Below are positions 35,387 to 48,010 of a stretch of DNA of 64,000 nt, one piece after another. Positions within the stretch are counted from its first letter, which is position 1, and each line of letters opens with the position of its first letter. A program made the translations under genes and the position numbers. The stretch is from Prochilodus magdalenae (taxonomy: Eukaryota; Chordata; Actinopteri; Characiformes; Prochilodontidae): positions 165,001 to 229,000 of the forward strand of contig JAMWET010001371.1 in NCBI GenBank assembly GCA_024036415.1, in the 5' to 3' direction. The notes beneath the pieces were generated by a model. That model was not told the DNA's origin and did no database searches. It saw nothing but the letters and a program-made list of their open reading frames with translations.

Positions 35387-35632
35387 ACACACACACACAG
35401 GTACACACACACACACACACAGGTACACACACACACACACACACACACAGGTACACACACACACACACACACACACACAGGTACACCCACACACACACAC
35501 ATACACCCGCACACACACACATACACTCGCACGCATACACACACACGCGCACGCACACACGCCCACACGCACGCACACGCACCCACACGCACGCACACAC
35601 ACACGCACACACACAGGGGTACACACACACAG

Positions 35633-35668
<36 letters not shown>

Positions 35669-35730
35669 ACACACACACACACACACACACACGTACACAC
35701 ACACACACAGGTACACACACACACACACAG

Positions 35731-35768
<38 letters not shown>

Positions 35769-35827
35769 ACACACAGGTACACACACACACAGGTACACAC
35801 ACACACACAGGTACACTCACACACACA

Positions 35828-35867
<40 letters not shown>

Positions 35868-35868
35868 T
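35305..35868. repeat. Complex (CA)n array with GGTAC interruptions
   Basis: About 560 bp of CA dinucleotides are broken at irregular intervals by 'caggtacac' and 'cacgtacac' units, with a GC-richer central part ('cgcacgcacac') at 35510-35610. Long Cys/Val ORFs on the minus strand are artefacts of the repeat. Alternating purine-pyrimidine DNA of this length can adopt Z-form (known property). Confidence 0.97.
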
Positions 35869-37984
35869 AAATGCCTGTAAAGTCACTAAGCACAACTCCG
35901 AACATGCAGCAGACCATGATGAAATAGTGATTTAAATAAAGTTATTACAGTAATTTAATAACTTCACACTTTAATTGTCCCCCACATTGGTGCTACTCCT
36001 GATGAGATTTTGACTGTGTGCTGGTATCCCTATACGCAGGTACTGAACTCGTGCCCAAAGTAAATACCTCCTCTGGTAAACAGTAACTGTGCGGTAGAAT
36101 ATTTCCACCGCACCCAAAGTCTACACGCACTCCGTTACTTTCCAGATGGCCTCAGAAGCCCTTCGTCAGCTTATCCCATTTTGGGTGTGCACCCCAGCAC
36201 TATGCATATTCATTAGCACCTCATCATTTAAAGCCTCGGCATCAAAGCCAACAGCCCAGTTCTTACTCGGCGCAGGCCGAGGATCACCTCCCATTAACCC
36301 AACCCTGTAAGAGTCTGATGATTCAGCACACAAGCTTAAACCCTAGAACCTCACAGCTCCGTAGAAGCTTAATGGCGCTACGATTTAAGGTCAGATTCTA
36401 CACTCCCTGCTACACTCTTCTCATTCCCTCCATCATGTACTTAGCTGGGCATCTTTCAAGAACTCAACAGCACGCTCTGAGAACATGTACACCAGCTGTC
36501 TACACACTGGTTGGTCATGTTCCTGCCCAATGGGAATAACGGACCATTCAATTAACCATTATAGGCAATGGCAAACCGGGCCTCCCCTGATCCGTCACTT
36601 TTTCCCAAGATGGCAGTTTTAAGTACTGTCCGTGGATTACTGTGGGCCAAATCCCAAGATGAATTAAGACCACTTGGAACTTCTGGAAGAAATTCAAGCC
36701 AATTTAGAATTTTGATTTTCTCAAAACCTAGCATTTCAAAAAAGGGCACCAGTTTAGAGTGCCGATGGGAGACAACTTTACAATTCCTGAATAGGCTACA
36801 TAAAAAGTAGTCTGTGATATGGTGCAATTAATACACCAGTCAGTTCAACAACACCGTGCAACCGGATAGGATCCTGTAGGCACTCTGCATCGGTACAGCA
36901 CATCTCAGACTTGGTAATCTGATATTATAGAATTAAGGAGGATCAACAGCCACTGACATCTAACACTGGTAATGTGTTATTTACAATGTATGAGACTGAA
37001 CACGTCACACTGTGTGTCTATCATCACGTCGCATTACGATTACCCATACTCATCACTCTGGATTTAGTTCACTGAGAAACGCCGAAGGTCGTGACACAGT
37101 CATCTGTCTTAGCATTCTGCACTGGGCTCATCCCTTATCCCACAAGACCTTCACCGAATATGTCTAGCCAAGATCAGCCGAATACAAACCCCGCCTACAT
37201 ACATGCTAATGGTAAATGTGATGCCAGCAACACTTTCCCAAACAGCTGGGGGCGGAGCTCCATAAGACTGGGAGGTAGAAGCAGACAGTTGTGAACAGTT
37301 TAGGTTAATACAGTAGGAACTGATCAACAGCAGCATCATCTGGTGTCCTCCATTCCCAATAGGGATGTCCCGCTCCGATCTCAAAGACTGGTATCAGGGC
37401 AGATCAAGCCATTTCTAAACTGCCTGGTATCAGCTTTATTGAGCACGAACCTGAGAGGGATGCTTGGTTTACGTCTGTGGTCACACGGGTGTCATAAAAC
37501 CGAGGACGGTTATGGCAGGACGCAGCCAAAACGCCAGCAGTGTGGAAATGATTTAACCTGGAGAAGAAAACCGGCCCAACAGCCATGAGTAACGTCTGCA
37601 GTGCGGGCTTTTCGACAGGTGGTAGGAGCAGAGCTGAGCTCAACACTACCGGGTTGATATAAACACGGCTGTGTGAGGTAACAGGGCTTTATAACGAGCG
37701 GTATGAGAACAAGCATGTGTGAGGCAGCAGCACTGACGCGGGGCATGTTCCTAATGCACTGCAGGGCTATTCCACCGTCTTACACACAGGGCTGAGTTTA
37801 ACTGCACTCTGCAACAGTACAGCACCAGCTTAATCGGAACATCCCAAGTTCCCAAAGAACTCCTAAAAGGAAATGGGATGGTTGCCGTGGTGAAATGCTT
37901 TGGATCCTGCTGCATGCACCACGTTTATAATATTCAGAATTATCAAAACCTAAAATCAGTTACAGCATCTGGAACACCATCGTG
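35869..37984. other. Intronic sequence, no exon recognised
   Basis: Two opposing ORFs at 36552-36827 have no recognisable domain. Nothing else could be assigned. Confidence 0.45.
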
Positions 37985-38290
37985 CCCTTATGTCATTGTA
38001 ACTGGCTCCATCACCACCTGGTATGGAAGCTGCACTGCTATCGAGCGGAAAGCTTTGCAGAGGGTGGTGCGGACAGCTCAGTACATCACCGGGGTTCCGC
38101 TTCCAAACCTCCTGGATTTATACACCAGCCGCTGCCTGAGGAAAACCAGGAAGATTCTAAAGGACTCCACCCACCCAAGCCACTGTCTGTTCCCACAGCT
38201 GCCGAGCGGGAGGAGGTTCCGAAGTATAAAGTCCAGAACCAGCCGTCTCCGAGATCTTCCCCCGAGTCATCAGGCTACTGAACAGCCAGT
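37985..38290 (+). pseudogene. Non-LTR retrotransposon C-terminal fragment
   Basis: The plus strand reads VTGSITTWYGSCTAIERKAL, then QRVVRTAQYITGVPLPNLLD and LYTSRCLRKTRKILKDSTHP, followed by LFPQLPSGRRFRSIKSRTSR. This is the conserved region after the reverse transcriptase in several fish LINEs, ending near a stop just after HQATEQPV. The frame is intact for about 100 codons but no reverse-transcriptase core remains. It is a different family from the LINE at 4130; the clade is uncertain. Confidence 0.82.
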
Positions 38291-40944
38291 AGTGCTGATG
38301 CACCGGTATACGGACCTGGTTCAGCCCATCTCACCAAACCATCTAAACGATGATCTCCATGGACCATCATCACTCCGCACTTTACATTAGCATATTTATA
38401 ACCTAGACCCTGCATTTCTGTGAATGCCCACCTTAGCCACACCAAAGTCCAGTGGATGTGGAGCTGATATGAACTGGGACTGTGTATTACCAAACCTCTC
38501 GCTCACTACTTCCTTTCATTTCCAGCCTCATTTCGAGACTTCATACCCGGAGACCCAACGGAGAGACAGGTAAATGAACCCGGATGAACTTGACGGATCT
38601 GATCCATTACATTCGTCAGCGGAGCACGTCAGCGTGGGTACAGTACAATGGCTGATATTAAAGCAGCGTGGAGTCGGCTGGAAAGCATTAGCAGTAATTG
38701 GGTAGTGCAGGGGGGGGAGGCTGCCTCCATATTTAACATTTATATTAGTTTTTGATAATGCCACGTTTCTGTTCCCTCTGGAAACACGCGGGACTAAAAC
38801 AAGGTTAACCTGACCAGGCTGAGGGTCCCACATTTCCCACCAGAGCCGCAATTATTACAACCAAAATGAATCTTAGCAGCGTGCCACAGGTCCAATACTC
38901 CACAACCAAACAATGAACTGACTCGCTACGCCTGGAAAACGTATCACATCCGTCTGAGTTCAGCGCGGAACTCTTCCTTCAAGCTCCTCAGTTAGAGAAA
39001 AACAACATCCCTGGTGCTTCCCTGTCCTTCCAGCTCGGGCTCCAGCTATGGCACTGGAAGGAGGACAGCTTCTTTAACAGCTGGATTTTCTTTAAACAAT
39101 AGGGGCAGTAAAAACGAAACTGAATAATCAGAAATATGCAAATCAAACAGAAACACTTCCATTTAAATGCAGATTTTGACATTTTGACGCAAAGGGGGAC
39201 GAGTAAATATCAAAACCATTATTTAAAAAAGGGTGCCTGCATCACCGCCCCGCCTCCCCACCATTCCAGTAGCAGAGAGGTGGCATATGCAAGGTCTCAG
39301 GCTGGGTGGTGCCCTTTTAGGTACCTGGACCTTTCAGCTTCTCATCTGAATACTGTGCAGTTCTGGAGTTAGATAACTCCTATACATCTGGGTATGACCG
39401 CAGCACATCAGTATACAGTGCTCCGTATGCTTCCTCATATCACAGAGAAGTGAGAAAGTCTGTTTTAGGATTTCCAATAGTAAATAATTATAAATACTTA
39501 TTAATAAAATCACTAAACCTATTTATCTTTCTATTTCTATCATTATTTACTGCATGCCTTTCCGCCCTCATCATGAGCCCTAGCTACCATAAAGGTATGT
39601 CTACCCTCTACTGAGATTAACCGTCACCTTGGCAAAGGCATACAGCATCAGCAGCTGATCCTAACCATGTCTCTCTCGCCGCTATGGTCACCGCTACAGA
39701 AGAGTTGGGTGCAGAGTTAGGTTTTTGGGTTACCTGGGATACATGTGGTTTACCAGTGTTACGGATAGCTAGGCTAAACAGACGCTTCACCAGCTTTCCT
39801 ACAGCTAGATGAGTTAACCTGCTTGTAGTGATGGGTAAATACTGGTAACGGTAAATACTGAACGCAGGGTTTCATTCGCTTCACCACTTTTTCACCACAG
39901 CCTGAATTAAACAGGCTAAATCTCAGACAACAAGCAGATGCATGACACATCTGGAGACGATACGGCAGGGCTGGCCCTTTGTCGGCACTGGCAGTCTGCT
40001 GTGAGCCAGAGGTGGCGCACATATTTACAACATGCGTTTGGCCCACCTGTCCCAAACCAGATCTGGTCCACATCGGGCACAGATACGAGCAAGGCTGCCT
40101 ACTGTTGACTGAGCCGTGGTCCCAGTGTGGCGCCTCGCTGTAACGGCTCGGTTCTGGTACTCTTTCTGGAGTCCCGTTTGGCTCGCATGCTTGAAACTGA
40201 GCAGCATCACTGTTCAGATTGTTGTCTTTTCACTCAGAGAATGCCAACATTCAGTGCGTCCCTACTTCCTCACGACCCGGTCTTGTGAACGCCAGTTATA
40301 TGGCAGGGCAAGCTTAAAAGGAAACTGCACCTGCTCTAACAGTGTAGTCTTCCACAGGCATGCACAAAAGAGTGTGCAGTAATTAATAACGCACTATGGA
40401 CAAAAGTAATTTAACAAAACCTGAGATGAGCTCCCAACACTCTGAACAGTGAGGCTTGCACTAGCTGCCACACACAAGAACGCAGGTATATCTGGGTCAA
40501 CGGATGGTGAGGGCAAGCTACGCTCAACACTGCACGTCATGGATTATGGGTTCATTATGAGCTGGTGTTTTTCTGTTTCCTGGGTAAAGCTGCACACGGT
40601 GGAGGTCATACGTGACTGCGAACACACAGGCCTCGGCCTCGACCATTCCAATGCTGAGTATATGAAACAAGCAGCTGAACAGCTCAGTGTCTGAGCTCGC
40701 TCGGGTTACTGCGCTGACAGACTCGGGATGAGGCAGTCAAGGGAAGCGATGAATTAGACGGATGATGAGCTTGTGCCGTACTGCTCGTGTAGCTCTGGTC
40801 ACATACAGGGAACCGTGAGACGACGCCTCTATTGAGACAAGCCTGACTGTGTTAGGCCTCTACTGCAGCCCGGTTTAATACCGGCTCTGTTCCATTATCA
40901 ACACAAACAGCCTCACAGGAAAACTCCTTCCTCAAGACGCAGCC
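38291..40944. other. Intronic sequence, no exon recognised
   Basis: Short ORFs only; a G-run occurs at 38711-38718. Nothing was identified. Confidence 0.45.
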
Positions 40945-41656
40945 ATGCACACGCACACACTCTCACACACTCGTACACACACACACACGCTCACACCCAG
41001 TCACCCACTCACTCACCCACTCACTCACCCACTCACGCTCGCACACACGTGCGCACGCTCTTACATACGCACGCTCACACGCACGCACACACACTCACCC
41101 ACTCGCTCACACACACGCTCACACACGCTCATGCTCACGCTCACTCGCACACACACACTCACACATGCTCACACACAGTCACCCACTCACTCACCCACTC
41201 ACGCACACACGCGTGCACGCTCTTACATACGCACGCTCACACGCACGCACACACACTCACCCACTCGCTCACACACACACGCGCTCACACACACGCTCAC
41301 GCTCACTCGCACGCACACGCTCACTCGCACGCGCACGCACACGCTCACACACGCACACACTCACTCACGCACTCTCGCACTCTCACACACGCGCACTCTC
41401 ACACGCGCACTCTCACACACGCGCACTCTCACACACGCGCACTCTCTCACACACGCACTCTCACACACACGCACTCTCACACACGCACTCACACACGCTC
41501 ACACGCATGCTCACACACGCACGCTCACACGCATGCTCACACGCACGCTCACACGCATGCTCACATGCTCACACACATGCTCACACACATGCTCACACAC
41601 ATGCTCACACACAGACACACACACAGACACACACAGACACACACACACACACACAG

Positions 41657-41688
<32 letters not shown>

Positions 41689-41695
41689 AGACACG
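40945..41695. repeat. Complex (CA)/(CTCACA) array, ~750 bp
   Basis: Made of CACA, CTCACA, CTCACCCA, CGCACGCTCACA and CATGCTCACA blocks that form nested higher-order repeats. For example, a ~170-bp block starting near 41040 is repeated from about 41210, including 'cgctcttacatacgcacgct'. The 3' end turns into CAGACACA and plain CA. Thr/His ORFs over it are repeat artefacts. Confidence 0.97.
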
Positions 41696-43535
41696 ATCCA
41701 CTTCATACTTGGCTATGACGGCTGACATATGCTGTGCTGAGCGGAGAGCGCGCGAGAGGGAATACAAGAAGCGAAGGACAGAATGTCATGGAGTATTACG
41801 CTCAAGCTCTCTGAAGGAAGCCTCTCTCTCTGCGACGCGAATGATGTGCCAGACAGACGACGTCCTCTCGTTTCTCACCGAGGCATTTGTTTTAGTGGAC
41901 CCGGGCTGTGGACTAGCCTGGCAGTAGTCTCTGGAGATTAAGTCAGAGATGTTCCACACAACGTTTTATTCATCAGTCGAAGCACACACATATAAACACT
42001 CGTGATCGGACGGACGTCCTCAAATCAGGACCGCCATATTCCTCCCTCGGGTTTAGTCCGGGTTCAGCAGAGGCCGTTAAGTACTGAACGCTGGGGTATA
42101 CGCAATTCAACCTGCTGGATTCAGTCCTGGTGAGTGTGGAGGCCACAGAAGCTCGCTAAACTCAAGCTCCAGTTCACGGAACCAATTTAAGACTAGGAGA
42201 GGGGTTATAAAGAGGAACACATGGTCAGCAACGATACTGAAATGAGGCGAGGCATTCCAGCAAGACTGATGTTAAGTGGCCCAAAGCACAGCTGCAATGT
42301 GTTCCATCAACACACCGGAGGTCCATGGTGCAGTTCTAACCCTGCCATCAGAAATCTAGGGAGTGATCGGAGGCAGTAAGGCTTTTCTAATCCTACACTG
42401 TCCAGTTTTGGTAAGCCTGTGATCACTGCAGCCTCAGAAGGACTGCTGTAGCCTGTCCGCCTCGAGGCTGAATGTGTGGTACCTCCGGAGATGGTTACTT
42501 GAATATCTTTAGGTTTCCTGGGAAGTCTAGCCATTCTCCACTGACCTCTCTCCACAATAATGTTCATAGGCCTATCCTTCTTAAAGCCATTTACCCTTAA
42601 CGGACCAGACCACTGAACAAGCCAGGGTTGCTACACTGGCTTTACCAGAACGGTGTTCAGCAACTGGATGTTCGGCATATTTTGAAATACGAAGGTCATG
42701 AGATGGTCTTGTGGACTGATGTGAGGCATGTGAAGACGGACAGCGCTGTTAACAGTGTGAACAGGCTTCCAGTGGTACAAGTGTACAGCTGGACCACCCC
42801 AGGTGATGTTCTCTCAGGATGTACGTCCCTTCTGTAGCTGCTGTTTATGGAGGGGCGGGTGCCGGGGGTTTGGCTCTTGGCCTCCAGAATCTTTATCTCG
42901 CCAAACGCAAGCTCTATTAACACCAGCCATCCCACGCCTGAGCCATGAACAGTCTATAAAGTCACAGCTGGGCGTTCGGGTTTACTGCTGGGTTACCGCC
43001 CCTCGCTGAAGCGCTGGCGCTCCGGCGTTCGGTTGTACCTGAGCAGATGATCTTTCAAGGTTTGTTTGTACGTTCAGGAGTGTGCAATAAGGTATAGCAA
43101 AGTACAGCTTCCTGCAGCCCCTCATAAACGATGAATCAGAGGACTGGAGTTGTGTCTCAGACTGTTAACCGGGTTTACAAGCCAAGATTCAAATGGTCTT
43201 TTAATAAAAGATATTAATTTAATTTGATTCAACTGTGTCATTAGACCAATACAGGGTTACCCAGCATAACGAAACTCCGTCAAGCTACTTTTCCAGCACA
43301 GCAATTACAAGATAGATAAATATAGTATTAGTGTAAAGACAAAGGACACATTACAGTGTGCGCCCGGACAGTTAAGACTCGTGCAAAATGTGTGAGAGCA
43401 AGAGTGACTGTACGTCAGTAGCACTAGAACCGAGGTGCAAACAGCAGTTAGCATTAAAGGTAGAGGAAAATTCAGCTCACATATAAAAGTACAGTACCTT
43501 GAGCTAGCCACGTGTGCGGTTATACGTGGTTTGTC
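41696..43535. other. Intronic sequence, possible old repeat
   Basis: Sequence around 42500-42560 ('ctagccattctccactgacc', 'tctctccacaataatgtt') resembles a widespread fish repeat, but I cannot assign it. No exon is recognised. Confidence 0.35.
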
Positions 43536-43553
43536 TTAGGGTTAGGGTTAGGG
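43536..43553. repeat. Three telomere-type TTAGGG units
   Basis: Exactly three TTAGGG hexamers in a row, 27 bp before a SINE. Too short to imply a chromosome fusion point. Confidence 0.9.
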
Positions 43554-43580
43554 ATACATAAGGTGTTGGTAGTGCAGGGT

Positions 43581-43804
43581 GGTTGGTGTAGCTCAGTGGA
43601 TAACAGCACTACCTGCCTTAGAACCACCACCACCACACGTGGGAGACTGGGGTTCGAATCCCGGTCTGGGTGACTACGCTGTGCTACACCAGTAAGAGTC
43701 CTTGGGCAAGACTCCTAACACTACACTGCCCTACCTGTAATATGATTAACCCTGTAAGTCGCTCTGGATAAGAGCACCAGCTAAATACCGTAAATGTAAA
43801 TGTA
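43581..43804 (+). mobile_element. tRNA-derived SINE, full-length
   Basis: Head with A box TAGCTCAGTGG at 43589-43599 and B box GGTTCGAATCC at 43651-43661; the spacing is enlarged by a 'ccaccaccacca' insertion. The middle contains 'agagtccttgggcaagactc'. The tail 'gtcgctctggataagagcac' then 'cagctaaataccgtaaatgt' matches the LINE end at 5013-5065. This is the best-preserved copy on the plus strand. Confidence 0.95.
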
Positions 43805-45239
43805 GTGAGACCAGCAGTTCAGTGTTCAGCTAAACTAGCATACAGTAAAGATGTACAGTGTATACAAACTAGGTACACTTATATACAATATAAATATCAT
43901 AGGTTGATCCATAACTTGTAGCTATTAAAAAAAATAATAATAAATTAGCCACCATTTTTTCCCAAAGCAAACGGCCCAGTCCAATATCAGAAGTCAGTTC
44001 AGCCTCAGTCCTGTAACGTTTTTGTTATATTCCCAATAGTTTTTTGCACTTCCTGTTTTCTCTACTGTGGCTTTACCCTTCTTCAATCAAGTCCATAATC
44101 TCGATCTATGTATAAAGACGTAATCTAATAAATACCCTTCTAATTCTTGGTAGGAATCCTCCATCCACTGTGCCTGGTCCTTCCTGGTGTTCAGAAGCCG
44201 ACGTTCGAACGTTATCACCAGTAGAACGGAAGAGCGGGAACATTCGTGCTGTAATTCCGAATCAGAGATGTTTTGTTGTTTCTGTATGATGTTGCTTATC
44301 CAGATGTTTAATCAGCATCTATAATGAGGCAGAGATGGCAAACGAGTGCAAATGGCAGCTTTCTGAATGTGAGAATTTCACTTCCGCACGCCGAAAAGCC
44401 TGTTTATCCCTCCTCACTTTGTAGCTAATTGTTGGCCAGATGCAAACACCACCACTTCACTGAAGGAAGAGCCTCGGTACTCCATTGGCCACAGCTATTT
44501 AGCTCCACAGAACATTCTAAAACTTCCCCAACACTTTATGGACTTTCCACCAAAGTCCTTTAATGTCCTATCCTTTATTAGCTATTAGCCACCATGCAGA
44601 TAACAGGCGAGGAGCAGGGAGGCCTGAACCCCATTAAGATCCATTCTAATCTTCATGCGCTTCATTTTATTTGCCCTTTCCTTTACACACACGACAGCTG
44701 GACCTGAATCTCTGGCCAAGAAAGAAAATGATCAAGACTGAGAGTGTGTGTGAGGGTGTGGATGTGTCTGCCAGGCGGTTTGTGTGCTGAAACACCACAA
44801 AACATGCTTAAATGCACAATCAGGCCACGCGGCTTCCTCAGGACGGAGTCTGACATGCATAAGCAGTGTGCAGAGGCAAGCTGCCGGATGAGGTGCAGGC
44901 CTTCATGTGGTGGAACGAGAGGTTTAATAAAGGACAGGCTTTTTACAAAACAATTCTAAAACAATTTACAGGAACTTAATTACTCCTTCGGTTCTAGCTA
45001 ACGAGTAAGACGTGTGTTAGTACAGTCTTCCAGAACACTATGAATTAGCCATGGCACGTGACTTATTCATAGAGAGTCATTTTTGATTCTATTAGCCTGA
45101 ATAGAATTAGCATTAGCATTTTAATCTGACAATAGCACAATGCACTGGTGAGGCAAGTCACTTCTATATCACTTCTATATAAAAATGAGTTTTATACTGA
45201 GTTATATACACTAAGTTTATGATACATGCATACATGCGT
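43805..45239. other. Intronic sequence, no exon recognised
   Basis: AT-rich; only short ORFs without domains. Confidence 0.45.
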
Positions 45240-45640
45240 GTCAGTTAGATAAAGGTTACCCGGATACGGGCGATATTACTGAGCTACACATACAGAAGCC
45301 ATCTTGGTGCTGAACATGGTGCCTCCACACATGGATAGCCTCCACAAAGACAAGATGAAGATGACCCCCAGCCAATCTGAGTCACTCCACGCCACCACTG
45401 CAGTCTTAGGCGATGTTGACGTGGTGTTAAGGGCAGTCGTCGTAACGGTCTATGTGCATGTAGTCCTCAGTTGTGCTTCCGTCTGCCAATGTGGGGCAGT
45501 GGGGTGATGCGGGGTCAGTCAAGTACTATAAGACTCGTCCTTGGTTATGTCACACATGCACATGTCTAACATCCAATCTACCCACCAAGTTTCACTCCTG
45601 TTGGTTGATGATAGGAATTTCGTTGTACAGTGTTCGTACC
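45240..45640 (-). pseudogene. Tc1-like relic, group X, internally deleted
   Basis: The non-coding end near 45255-45295 ('gggcgatattactgagctac', then 'acatacagaagcc') is shared with 23.17-23.21 kb. Coding remnants near 45300-45470 include 'caatctgagtcactccacgc' and 'gttgacgtggtgttaagggc'. 'cccaccaagtttcactcctg' marks the other end at about 45580. The C-terminal coding part is missing. Confidence 0.65.
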
Positions 45641-46935
45641 CAGTCTGTTTACCAGTTGACGCAGTTTTGTTTGGGTTACCGAGAGCAGTAAACAAACCAC
45701 ATTACAAAAAAAGTGAAAAAATAGATCGCAGCGATTTATAAATCTACTTCAACCCGAAGCATTCAGCATCTGAATCATCCAACACAGGTGATGCAACCAT
45801 GCTGGGGTATAGAAGGAGCATCCAGGGGCCAAAACAGGTCAAGTATCAGCAAAAAATCAAGCGCTCTGAATTCCAAGGATTTTGGGTATTTCAGCCCTCC
45901 GCAGTGCGTAACTCGAAGCCATCCCCCAAAACATTCCCAGAAATCTCCGGGGAGACAGCTCTGTGTTAAAAAGCAGCATGCTTCTGTGGCTGATGCCATC
46001 ACCTGGGCTCATGAACGGCTTGACGAAGGGCTCTTAATGTACTCTGTCCAGTTCTGAATTCTCTGGATTAGGCTGACTGTGGTCAGACGAGTCCAGCTCC
46101 CCGATTACATAGGTCAATAATGGACGCTGCATTCTTGGGGCCACACCATAACTCTCAACACTGCCTTGTATCCAGTGCATGTTTATGGAAGCCCCACCTG
46201 GCAAGCCGCATTCTGCATGGCTGCATAGTCCGTGTGTCGAGGCTAGACCGACTTGCCTGCAGTCCTGTACCGAACTGTACAACCACAGAGGTCTCGGGTG
46301 GGTAGTCGTTTGTAATGGCTCCCATCTTTGGGGTAACCGCACCAACACTGCTGATACCTCTCTTGATCCCTACCTGTGCTAGAACATGGAGGCAACACTC
46401 AAAACCCCTAGATGGAAATCTAGCAGGCTGCATCAGGCAGTACCTAACCAGGTCTTTCCTGGAAGGACGATGGCTTTTAAAGCTAAACGGAGCCAAAAAA
46501 GTCGCCGACATCACTTCCTGTCTATTTACAGAGCTGAGAAACCTTCCGAAAGTACGGGATATGATGCACTGCATCAGTGGTAATTAGATCATTTGCTCTT
46601 TTTCTCTCTGCATGATGCACAGTTAATTTCAGGGTGTAATCAGCAGCTCCATTAGATGTAGTAATCATCTCCTGATTGGGTGACGGCAAATGCCAAAGCT
46701 CAGAATGCTCAAACACCTTCTGCTCCTGCAGCAGCAGCAATCAACAACCAACATGGATGTAACTAGCAAAGTTAGCCACTGACTGGCTTTGACCTCACAG
46801 CACTATGCGTAAGTCAGAGACCACCCTTCCATGTACTTTAAATTCCAGGTAGAAGATTTTCAGGAGGGAATAATAACTCATCTGTGACTGAAACATACCT
46901 AATATCACCTATATACCAGCTGTGGTTGGCTTAGG
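45641..46935. other. Intronic sequence, unclassified repeat-like block
   Basis: A block at about 46080-46590 has opposing ORFs of 90-139 codons and reads like a decayed dispersed element, but I cannot name the family. No exon is recognised. Confidence 0.35.
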
Positions 46936-46939
46936 CCTG

Positions 46940-47215
46940 GATTGGACATGTTTCTGGATGTGGCCACATCAGTGTTCAGACATTATTGCATCAAAGGACT
47001 GTGCAGCTGGGTCAGATTGGTGGATGCCTTCCCTGGCACCATACCAAGGAGAGTTTCCTGTAGACTGGGATTTTAGCCACTGCTGGTAGACCTGTATGAC
47101 CGTACGCTTCCATACACCTGCAGATTCAGCTACGTCCTTCACACTGTGGCTTTTGGCACGTCCAAAAAGCCCAATCACTCCTTTCCCTCTTCCCTATCTA
47201 TGAATCCCGTCACTC
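46940..47215 (-). mobile_element. Tc1-like derivative, group W, copy 3
   Basis: Minus strand reads MIGLFGRAKSHSVKDVAESA, then GVWKRTVIQVYQQWLKSQST and NSPWYGAREGIHQSDPA, then AQSFDAIMSEH. The same parts in the same order as the other group W copies show a shared structure. Confidence 0.78.
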
Positions 47216-47263
47216 ACACCCTGCAGGTACGTATAGCCCCATCTTAAACAGGCAAGGTTCTAC

Positions 47264-47480
47264 ATTACATTCATGGCACTTAGCTGACGCTCTTATCCAG
47301 AGCGACTTACAAGGTTAATCCTGTTACAGGTGGGCCAGTGTAGTGTTAGGAGTCTTGCCCAAGGACTCTTATTGGTGTAGCACAGCATAGTCACCCGGAC
47401 TGGGATTCGAACCCCAGTCTCCCACACGTGGTGGTGGCTCCCTGGCAGGTAGTGGTGTTACCCACTGAGCTACACCAACC
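47264..47480 (-). mobile_element. tRNA-derived SINE
   Basis: Minus strand, head at 47480 (GGTTGGTGTAGCTCAGTGGG), B box GGTTCGAATCC near 47415, and the LINE-like tail at 47264-47310. It lies about 310 bp from another copy in the same orientation. Confidence 0.94.
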
Positions 47481-47790
47481 ACCGCAAGGTGTTTTCACCA
47501 CTACTGACTTGGAGTCTGAACAAAGCTGTTCCCTGCTCATCCATCCAGTGTGGAAAGACAACACTACGGGTCTGACAGCCCTTTTCCAGCACAGGGGAAC
47601 GGATTCAGTTCCAGTTAGCCCACCTAAATACGAACATTCCCGAAAAAGTTTGTTCCCAGCTGGAACCGAGGAGTAGTGAGCTCTTCAGCTTGAGCCGTGA
47701 TGACATTTATGGGCGTGTCAGTTGTTGAGGAAAGAGGAAAGACAACAACGGCGACACCCAGTGGCTTGCTGAAGAACCTCTTCTACATCA

Positions 47791-48010
47791 TTTACATTTA
47801 CATTTATGGCATTTAGCTGACGCTCTTATCCAGAGCGACTTACAAGGTTAATCACATTACAGGTAGGCCAGTGTAGTGTTAGGAGTCTTGCCCAAGGACT
47901 CTTATTGGTGTAGCACAGCATAGTCACCCAGACCCGGATTCGAACCCCAGTCTCCCACGTGTTGTGGTGGCTACTTGGCGGGTAGTGGTGTTATCCGCTG
48001 AGCTACACCA
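47791..48010 (-). mobile_element. tRNA-derived SINE
   Basis: Minus strand, A box near 48002, B box near 47945, and a tail with repeated TAAATG words at 47791-47810. 'catca(t)' flanks both sides (47786 and 48012), a possible short target-site duplication. Confidence 0.94.

Noticed and set aside
35223..35917. Cys/Val ORFs of about 200 codons
   Set aside because: Translation of the CA array.
40945..41927. Thr/His ORFs up to 292 codons
   Set aside because: Translation of the CA/CTCACA array.
43536..43553. Interstitial telomere site
   Set aside because: Only three TTAGGG units, expected by chance or common in fish genomes.
43581..43661. Possible tRNA gene (A and B boxes present)
   Set aside because: Recurs six times with a common non-tRNA body and LINE-like tail, and the cloverleaf is disrupted; it is a SINE head.
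46080..46590. Opposing ORFs up to 139 codons that look like a processed pseudogene
   Set aside because: I could not match them to any family; kept only as an unclassified block.
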